Both the position numbers and the translations under genes were made by a program. From positions 3,506,670-3,544,086 of the forward strand of contig BFEA01000015.1 in the NCBI GenBank assembly GCA_003427395.1: a stretch of DNA of 37,417 nt, in the 5' to 3' direction. This document shows, one piece after another, positions 31,646 through 37,417 of the stretch. Numbering within the stretch: the first letter of the stretch is position 1; each line of letters starts with the position of its first letter. The stretch comes from Chara braunii. Taxonomy: Eukaryota > Streptophyta > Charophyceae > Charales > Characeae. The notes beneath the pieces are model-generated. The model ran no database searches and was not told where the DNA came from. It saw only the letters and a list, made by a program, of their open reading frames with translations.

Positions 31646-34600
31646 GTAAGGACGTTGCTAGTTGATTTTTTTTTTTTTTTTTTTTTTTTGGTCAATTGAT
31701 TGATGTCTTGCTTTCAACGTGGCATAGGAAAGGTAAGGACGTTGCTAGTTTTTTTTTTTTTTTTTTTTGTTGGTCAATTGATTGATCTCTTGCTTTATTT
31801 CAACGTGGCAGAAGAAAACATTCTTTCTCATCATGAGAAATAATGAGCGAAATGAAGAAGGGAATGGGAGAAAAAAAGAAAGAAAGAGCGAAAGAAGAAG
31901 AAGGGGGTGAAAGAAGGGAGGGAAATTACCAAAATTTTTAATTAATTATTGCAGCGTAAAAGGGAATGAAATGAAAGGAAAATGAAGAAGGGGGTGAAAG
32001 AAGGGAGGGAAATTACCAAAAATTTTAATTAATTATTGCAGCGTAAAAGGGAATGAAATGAAAGGAAAATGATTTATGAGCGCAAAAGATAATGAAAGCA
32101 AGGTTATTGCAGCGTAGAAGGGAATGAAATGAAAGGAAAATGATTTATGAGCGCAAAAGATAATGAAAGCAAAGAGAAATAAATCTCTACAGCAGTGGGA
32201 AAAAAAAGGCCATCGAAATATTAAAAATTACTGATTAGTGGAAAAGGGAATGAAAATAAAGAAGAATCACTCGTGTGTGTTAATCAGCGAAATTACCAAT
32301 CAGCGGAAAAAACCTGAAATTAATGAAAATGACGGATTAATAATAAAGAAGGGAACGGAGTAAAGGACAATTAAAAAAAAAAAAAAAAAAAAGGACAATT
32401 ATTAAAATCGGCGAAAAAGGCTGTGAAATCAAGGAACCGCGAAGAAATTATTAATTAAGGAGTTGTTAAAGGAAAAAAAAATGGAAACTTCGTATTATGG
32501 AAGACATAAAGGAATTGGAAAAGAGAAGTGACTTCTTATTCTGCACCTCTCGACAAAGACGTCCAGATTCAGGCGTTAAGAAGTGACTTCTTATTCTGCA
32601 CCTCTCCACAAAGACGTCCAGATTCAGGCGTTAAGTTTCATCCCGTTAGCTGGTGGGACCTCGGCCGCCCAGGAAATCGACACTTCCCTGCTTTTGCCTT
32701 CACCTACCTACCTCTGCACCTCTCCACAAACACGTCCAGATTCAGGTGTTACGTTTCAAGCGACACTTCCCTGCTTGCCGCCACTTACCTACCTCTGCAC
32801 CTCTCCACAAACACGTCCAGATTCAGGCGTGAAGTTTCGTCCCCTTTGCTACCGTCTTAACCCGAAAACAACGTACGTACGTTGTATACGAATACAACGT
32901 ACCAGGTACGTTGTATTCGAATACAACGTACGTACGTTGTACAACGAATATTGGGGTACAACTTTTCCAGGGCAAAGATACGAAAAATTTAAAAAATTAG
33001 TAAAAGAAAAAATATGAAAAATAAGAAAAATGAAAGAGGGGGAGCATGGTATCTGGCTGTGTCGGGAGGTCCCCGGTATCTGGGTTGCTGTCTGTCGGGG
33101 CGAGGTCTGTCTGTCGGGGCAACACTCAGTCCACATACAGAAGTAAGTGGAGATGTTATTTTTCCGTTGTAGCAGGCTTTTTTTTTTTCGAGGGTACGTT
33201 TTATTCGAGGGTACGTTGTATTCGCGGGTACGTTCTATTCGAAAAACACGGCGCGATTTCTCAGAGGCCATTTTTCAGAGGTAAGTTGAATACAACGTAC
33301 GTACGTTGTTTTCGGGTTAAGACGGTAGTGGGACCTCGACCCAGGAAAAACGACATTTCCCTGCTTGCAGTCACCTACCTACCTCTGCACCTCTCCACAA
33401 ACACGTCCAGATTCAGGAGTTACGTTTCATCCCCTTTGCTACCGGTAGTGGGACCTCGGCCCTGGAAAAGCGACACTTCCCTGCTTGCCGCCACCTACCT
33501 ACCTCTGCACCTCTCCACAAACACGTCCAGATTCAGGAGTTACGTTTCATCCCCTTTGCTACCGGTAGTGGGGCCTCGGCCGTGGAAAAGCGACACTCCC
33601 CTGCTTGCCGCCACCTACCTACCGACGGGAGCGCGGGGCGCACCAGGGCCCAAATTTGTAAATCGAGTGTATGCACCTTTCGCTAAAAGGCGGAATTATA
33701 CATTACTCTTTTTTTGTCCTTTCTTTTTTTCACTCAGTAGGGGGGGCGAAGTTCAACACAAGGGGCCTCGCTGCACTACTCTCGAAATGTGCAAAACGAG
33801 AGTGAATCTTCGTCTAGAATATGGAAAGATACACTGCCATGATTTTTGTCTGTTGTGCATTTCGAGAGTAGTGCAGCGAGGCCCAAGGTCTTGGACTGTT
33901 CGTCCCCAAAGAGTCGCGATCGGAGCGATCGTACACTGTCGTCTTCCCGGCGAATAGAGCACACGGTTATTTTTTTGTATTTGGCGCATCTTTCTGTCTA
34001 GATACGGCGAGAATCACCGTGGGTTCTATTCGGGGGATTACGGTAGGAGTGGCGGCGATAGGAGCCCCATCTTGCGAACAGGAGGGAGATAGCTCCTTCC
34101 CAAAAGCGGGTTGCCGTTTTTTTTTCTTTTTTTCTTTTTTTCTTTTTTAAATGACCCTTCGATGGAGCGGGAAAAAAAATAAAAAAAATTGTTCAGCTTT
34201 TTTTTTTTATATTGTTCAGTGTGCTCAGCCCACGGTATTCTTTAGTAAAAGGTGAAAGACTACCGTCTTTGTTTTCACCCGAATAAAACGCCCAGGCCAA
34301 ATACAGCCATAATGACCGGGCGTTCTGTTCGTCGTATGAGCTGGCCACGCAGCTGAATAGGTTGCCGTTTTTTGAAGCGGCGTTTGATCTTCTGTTTTTT
34401 TTTTGTTTTTTTTTTTTTGGCTCCGTTTTGAACTGGTCGTTGAGGAGGTCTGGAGTTTTCGAAAGGGTGGAACACAGCGGACCTGCATCATGAGTGTATC
34501 GCACCAGAAAGACGTATCGGACCAGAAAGATGTATCGGACTAGAAAGATAGGTTGTGTACATGGGTTCATGATCAGGGTGCGTTTTATTCGGGGGAAGAC

Positions 34601-35540
34601 AGGCGGGTGGGGCCGGGCGGGTAAAAGCGTATGAAGTGAAGAGGAGATCCTCGTCGCGCGCATGGCTCATGGCTGAGTTTTCGTCTAGAGTTGTCTTCCT
34701 TTTCCCCCGAATACAACACACGGTCATTATAGCTGTATCTGGGCTAAATGACAGTCTAAATACATACAACTATAATGACCGTGCGTTGTATTCGGGCGAC
34801 GAAGGAAGTTGCAGCAACAAGTCCTATTGCCTGTTGATGTAGCACTGAAAAAAAAAAAAAAAAAAAAAAAAAAAACACGGAGAGACATGGTAAAGTGGGT
34901 GGGTGTGGAGAGTGGGTTCTATGGCTGTGACAGACTACCGTCTTCACACGAATAGAACGCCCGGTCTTTTTTTTTCCCCTTCTTCCTCCTTTTGTTAATG
35001 CCCGGTTATTATGGCTGTATTTGGCGCAACTTTCGGTGCAGATGCAGCAATAATGACCGGGCTGAAGACGGTAGTTTCTCAGACATACTGCCATTCTCGT
35101 CTCGGGTTCGGACCAACACTGCTACGATTTGAGGGTCGGTGTGAGTAAAGTCGACCTTTTTTTATTTTTATTTTTTTTATTTGTTCTTTTAAGAAGTTGG
35201 TCACCTTCCTTACAAATCGACCTTTTTTTTCTCTCAAGGGGATCATCGCTAACTCTCAGGCTGGCGGACGTGTTGACTTCTCAGCCATCGCTCAAGTCCA
35301 TCCTATCCATCGAATCTATCTTTTCGAGAAGGATAATCGACTCCACAAACATCGATTAAAACTCGACTCGAAATCTTGTGTTCCTAATCCATCCTGTCGA
35401 TCAGTCAAATCCATCCTCAGGCTGGGCAGACTCTCGAGGTTCAACCTCTTGAGAAGTCGGTGAAATTTCCAACGAAACAGTCTTCTGGCACAGTCATGCT
35501 TTTTTTGTAGAGTTGTATAGAGGGAATATGGCAACACTCG

Positions 35541-35571
<31 letters not shown>

Positions 35572-37294
35572 GTTTGGTGAAGAGTATGTGGCAGTGAGGA
35601 TGAGGAAGGAGATAGGTGGGATTGGGTGTGTTCGGGTTGGAAGTAATGGTGGCATCGTGGTCTGCATTGTAAGGAGAAAGGTGATTGATTGGTTGTGTGG
35701 TTTTTGGAGTGATGTGGAGATGCCTGATTAGGAATGTGGCGTGACTGCGTTTTGCGTGACTGCGTTTTGCTTATTGTTTTGCCGTCGATGTCTTTTATTG
35801 ACCTGCCACAGATGCGTCTGAACGGCGATCCCTACTTATCTCACTGCGTCGAGACAGCTATCGTCCTCGCAGAGACGTGCAACGACAAGGTTCTCGTTGC
35901 CGCTGGCCTCCTCCATGACACGCTCGACGATTCAATGATGAATGAACGCCAGCTGCAGGAGATGTTCGGATCGGATATCACCAACCTGGTCACAGGGGTA
36001 AGTTTTTTTTTTTTCTTTTCTTTTTCTTTTCGTTTTTCAATAACAAAGTCTTTATATTGCAGAAAAGAACTGCGGCCGGCCGGGTCCCTCACAGTCTACC
36101 CGGAAACCATGGCCGTAATTGCAGTCAGATACGTGCCGTAAATTGCCAGTGGGAGTTCTCACCCCCCTTCCTTAGTCGCGTCGCAACAGTGAATTCTCTG
36201 AGTCGCTCGCTTTCCATTGTAATAGTGTCGTCCTGCTGTAAGTGGTTGCGTGAGGTTTCAAAAATGAGTCATATTAATCTAGACGTGATTACGGTCAGAT
36301 GCGTGCAGGTTGCGTGGTGTGGGTGTCTTCTTTTTTCTGCAGGTTTCGAAAATGAGTCATATCAATCTAGACGTGATTACGGTCAGATGCGTGCAGGTTG
36401 CGTGGTGTGGGTGTCTTCTTTGTTCTGCAGGTTTCGAAAATGAGTCGTATCAATCTAGACATGATTACGGTCAGATGCGTGCAGGTTGCGTGGTGTGGGT
36501 GTCTTCTTTTTTCTGCAGGTTTCGAAAATGAGTCGTATTAATCTAGACGTGATTACGGTCAGATGCGTGCAGGTCGGGCCGTAATTGCAGTCAGATACGT
36601 GTAGTAAATTGCCAGTGGGAGTTCTCACCCCCCTTCCTTAGTCGCAACAGTGAATTCTCTGAGTCGCTCGCTTTCCATTATAACAGTTTCGTCCTGCGTG
36701 TACACTGTACAGTGATGAAATGAATGGATGGATGGTTTGGTTGTTGAAGTGTCTCTTGCTGTACCGACGTCCGACGTGGCAATGCCTGTGTGCTTTTGTT
36801 GGGTGTTTTGGGTGTTCCTTTTTTTTTCTGCAGGTTTCCAAAATGAGTCATATCAGTCAGCTGGCGCGAGAGCGACAGGCTCCGCTGGGTGCGCGGGAGG
36901 CGGAGAGACTGAGGAACATGTTCCTGGCTATGGCTGACTACAGGGTGGTGTTGATCAAATTAGCGGACAGGCTGCACAACATGCGGACGCTGGAAGTTCT
37001 TCCGCCGGCCAAGCGGCAGAGGCTTTCGGAAGAGACGTTGGATATCTTTGCGCCCTTGGCGAATCGCTTGGGCGTCTGGAGCTGGAAGGCGGAGCTGGAA
37101 GATCTCTGCTTCATGTATCTGCAGCCGGAAACGTATAGGGAACTGGTAGCCAAGCTGAGAGATTCGCACAGAGGAGATTCTTTGATGACTGCAATGCGGC
37201 AGATGGATGAAGGACTCCGTGAATCTGGGGTAGCGTACGAGGATCTCTGTGGGCGGCCCAAGAACTTGTTCAGCATTTGGACGAAGATGAAAAA
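29858..37294 (+). CDS. RSH: RelA/SpoT homologue, plant RSH2/RSH3 type (3' end outside window)
   Basis: Predicted (p)ppGpp synthetase/hydrolase of the plastid stringent response. Three exons are visible: 29858-31645, 35812-35997 and 36834-37294. Introns are GT-AG, phase 0, 0, and a third donor (gtgagt at 37295) in phase 2. The joined reading gives 811 codons so far. Residues 566-811 match the plant RSH2/3 family: the HD hydrolase domain has Arg598, His607, His631-Asp632, Asp635-Asp636 and Asp703 in the metal/substrate positions known from bacterial Rel/SpoT, so hydrolase activity is expected. The last residues (GRPKNLFSIWTKMKK) are the beginning of the synthetase domain, whose catalytic part lies beyond the window. 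The N-terminus has the family signatures TMALYSTSPP (5-14), GGLSHMFS (66-73) and SPVSVLLG (about 184), followed by a very long Ser/Gly/Ala-rich stretch. The start chosen is the ATG at 29858. Plastid targeting is inferred from the family. Orthology to RSH2/3 rather than RSH1 rests on the N-terminal motifs and HDTLDD. Confidence 0.93.
31646..31825 (+). repeat. 87-bp duplication including the intron-1 donor
   Basis: The intron start gtaaggacgttgctagtt plus a T-run and ggtcaattgattgat is repeated with a spacing of 87 bp, the second gtaagg being at 31733. Each copy ends near cttgctt...tcaacgtggca. The second copy therefore has an intact donor-like sequence 87 nt downstream of the one used. Confidence 0.85.
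31890..32180 (+). repeat. Tandem repeat in intron 1 (87- and 71-bp steps)
   Basis: The block aagggggtgaaagaagggag ... ttattgcagcgtaaaaggga occurs at about 31901 and again 87 bp later; a third partial copy from ttattgcagcgtag follows 71 bp after that. Purine-rich, non-coding. Confidence 0.85.
32526..32635 (+). repeat. 55-bp perfect tandem duplication
   Basis: Two adjacent 55-bp copies (32526-32580, 32581-32635) differing at one base (ctctcgac versus ctctccac). Each carries the satellite core gtccagattcaggcgttaag. Confidence 0.9.
32636..33625 (+). repeat. ~120-bp satellite units (gtccagattcagg family) in RSH intron 1
   Basis: Units carry, in order, ctgcacctctccacaaacac, gtccagattcagg, tttcatcccctttgcta, gtgggacctcgg and cgacacttccctgcttgc. 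Core copies lie near 32733, 32813, 33403 and 33523, the last two 120 bp apart. One unit is interrupted by the MITE at 32852-33325. Homologous pieces in a foldback element at 26.9-27.1 kb show that the repeat is dispersed, not confined to this intron. Confidence 0.85.
32852..33325. mobile_element. 474-bp TIR element, TA target duplication (mariner/Stowaway-like MITE)
   Basis: Ends are perfect 36-bp inverted repeats beginning CCGTCTTAACCCGAAAACAA and are flanked by TA on both sides (32850-32851, 33326-33327). It sits inside a satellite unit whose uninterrupted relatives are nearby. It has no transposase. Inside are a 73-bp near-perfect palindrome (32868-32940) and three 18-bp tandem motifs of the type gggtacgttktattcg (about 33190-33240). 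Superfamily assignment rests on TA duplication and TIR form only. Confidence 0.85.
33764..33883. mobile_element. 120-bp foldback MITE, family GGCCTCGCTGCACTACTCTC
   Basis: Terminal inverted repeats of ~28 bp start GGCCTCGCTGCACTACTCTC; the flanks carry a 5-bp direct repeat CAAGG (33759-33763 and 33884-33888), consistent with a target duplication. The middle contains gtgaatcttcgtctagaata and a near-inverse of the cgaaatgtgcaaaac stretch, so the RNA would fold over most of its length. Confidence 0.85.
33934..34043. mobile_element. Degenerate MITE of the CCGTCTT/GTCTTCCCCCG family
   Basis: The left part gtcttcccggcgaatagagc and the right part ttctattcgggggattacgg are imperfect inverse copies, flanked by TA at both ends. 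The interior has gtatttggcgcatctttctg, shared with the element at 34938. Confidence 0.6.
34263..34334. mobile_element. Short degenerate MITE of the CCGTCTT family
   Basis: Starts after TA with CCGTCTTTGTTTTCACCCGA and continues with aaaacgcccagg...cataatgaccgggcgttctg. The right end is eroded but is followed by TA. About 72 bp. Confidence 0.6.
34687..34802. mobile_element. MITE of the GTCTTCCCCCGAATACAACG subfamily
   Basis: The left arm tcccccgaatacaacacacg plus gtcattatagctgtatctg is mirrored by actataatgaccgtgcgttgtattcggg on the right (quoted in pieces). Left end follows TA; the right target is unclear. Close relative of the element at 24895-24999. Confidence 0.7.
34938..35071. mobile_element. 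TA-flanked MITE, same terminal family
   Basis: Begins CCGTCTTCACACGAATAGAA and ends ...GGGCTGAAGACGG, flanked by TA. The interior contains ccggttattatggctgtatt and its inverse near the other end, characteristic of the family, with a T-rich insertion in the left arm. 134 bp. Confidence 0.75.
35445..35495 (+). ncRNA. Eroded hammerhead-like motif in RSH intron 1
   Basis: Aligns with 26270-26326 (agtcggtgaaa...cgaaacagtc...ggcacagtcatgcttttttt), but CUGAUGA is now CUUGAGA and stem II is mismatched, so it should be dead. Followed, like its relative, by ttttttt, agttgtatag and a CACACA/GAGAGA microsatellite. Confidence 0.5.
35812..35997 (+). other. RSH: RSH exon 2 (HD-domain core)
   Basis: 62 codons, residues 597-658, from MRLNGDPY to NLVTG. 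Carries His607 in SHCVETA and the HDTLDD motif (His631, Asp632, Asp635, Asp636). Flanked by acceptor ccacag and donor gtaagt. Length 186 nt, so skipping it would keep frame but remove the hydrolase metal site. Confidence 0.92.
36111..36236 (+). repeat. Direct repeat, copy 1 (intron 2)
   Basis: About 120 bp beginning ggccgtaattgcagtcagat and ending near gtcctgc. It recurs at 36577-36697 with small indels. The pair brackets the 88-bp acceptor array, suggesting that a larger segment was duplicated before or with the array. Confidence 0.85.
36255..36573 (+). repeat. 88-bp tandem array of exon-3 acceptor copies
   Basis: Four units start at 36255, 36343, 36431 and 36519, a spacing of exactly 88 bp. 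Each begins GTTTCRAAAATGAGTCRTAT, almost identical to the first ~25 nt of RSH exon 3 at 36834. Units 2-4 are preceded by a pyrimidine tract and ctgcag, like the real acceptor; unit 1 lacks the pyrimidine tract. The remainder of the unit (acggtcagatgcgtgcaggt) is not found at the real exon. Confidence 0.9.
36577..36697 (+). repeat. Direct repeat, copy 2 (intron 2)
   Basis: Second copy of the 36111-36236 repeat, slightly shorter (lacks the gtcg duplication in the tagtcgc stretch). Lies 136 bp before the real exon-3 acceptor. Confidence 0.85.
36834..37294 (+). other. RSH: RSH exon 3 (end of HD domain to start of synthetase domain)
   Basis: Residues 659-811 plus two bases of the next codon. Contains IKLADRLHNMRTL with catalytic Asp703, the family stretch ETLDIFAPLANRLGVWSWK, and the start of the synthetase domain. 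The donor gtgagt at 37295 gives a phase-2 intron; the open frame otherwise ends at TGA two codons later, so splicing must continue outside the window. Confidence 0.9.
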
Positions 37295-37359
37295 GTGAGT
37301 CCCATAGACAGACATTGCCGTCCGTTTCAGTCGGGTCCATCCGTCTCTCTGTCCCTCTG

Positions 37360-37362
<3 letters not shown>

Positions 37363-37401
<39 letters not shown>

Positions 37402-37417
37402 TGTGTGTGTGTGTGTG
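37363..37417. repeat. GT microsatellite at window end
   Basis: (GT)n with one interruption, beginning 68 bases into RSH intron 3 and truncated by the end of the window. Confidence 0.9.

Larger units (their letters stand above)
31646..35811 (+). other. RSH intron 1 (4.2 kb, repeat-filled)
   Basis: Donor gtaagg at 31646, acceptor ccacag ending at 35811, phase 0. It contains a duplicated donor segment, two poly-T tracts, 87-bp tandem repeats, a satellite related to repeats outside the gene, at least six MITEs of two families, and an eroded hammerhead-like motif. Joining the exons across it gives HEGQ/MRLNGDPY, as expected for the RSH HD domain. Confidence 0.88.
35998..36833 (+). other. RSH intron 2 with duplicated acceptor array
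   Basis: Donor gtaagt at 35998; the true acceptor is the T-run plus ctgcag ending at 36833. Inside lie two ~120-bp direct repeats (36111-36236 and 36577-36697) that bracket four 88-bp units resembling the exon-3 acceptor region. The real exon is recognised because only there does the reading continue into the conserved QLARERQ...LAMADYRVVLIKLADRLHN stretch. Confidence 0.88.

Noticed and set aside
36310-36531. 73-codon frame VSKMSHINLD... repeated
   Set aside because: Product of the 88-bp acceptor array in intron 2; it is not continuous with the conserved RSH domain and ends in a stop.

Overview
The window looks like nuclear DNA of a green-lineage eukaryote, most likely a streptophyte with a bloated, repeat-rich genome (Chara-like). 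This is inference. The support is a plant RSH2/RSH3-type (p)ppGpp metabolism gene with kilobase introns and consensus GT-AG splice sites, a plant-style LINE, a U6-like sequence, and abundant MITEs and microsatellites. There is no bacterial-style gene density, and most long open frames in the window are chance frames in repeats.

Layout. 1-1317: AT-rich, no gene. 1326-2475: hAT-like MITE with a second TIR element and hammerhead-ribozyme-like sequences nested in its TA tracts. 2.5-6.9 kb: AT-rich desert with a badly decayed LINE reverse transcriptase (about 4920-5330), a possible SINE piece and long poly-T tracts. About 6.99-14.6 kb: a decayed minus-strand LINE (ORF1, then ORF2 with APE endonuclease, RT and zf-RVT), split by a 355-bp hAT-like MITE with an exact 8-bp target duplication. 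15.47 kb: U6 snRNA-like copy. 15.6-18.9 kb: no recognisable gene. 18.98-20.56 kb: two unusual series of structured repeats. 20.6-29.8 kb: mostly unrecognised sequence with MITEs, a foldback element, a ribozyme-like motif and microsatellites. 29,858-37,294: the only convincing protein gene, an RSH2/3-type RelA/SpoT homologue, complete at the 5' end and running off the window in the synthetase domain. Its first intron is packed with satellite units and MITEs.

Most interesting signals. (1) Seven hairpins at 18,986-19,707 share the loop core CCATAAGTTTGGG while their stems differ in sequence; five have perfect stems of 6-8 bp or 5 bp, and three share the GAC/GTC closing end. (2) RSH intron 2 holds four 88-bp tandem copies of the exon-3 splice acceptor plus the first ~25 nt of that exon. 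(3) A TA-target MITE family appears in empty, footprint-like (TA-CCGG-TA) and filled states in homologous units. (4) Hammerhead-ribozyme-like cores abut dinucleotide microsatellites, as expected of Penelope-like element ends. No new protein system was found; the best candidate for something undescribed is the structured-repeat locus at 19-20.6 kb.
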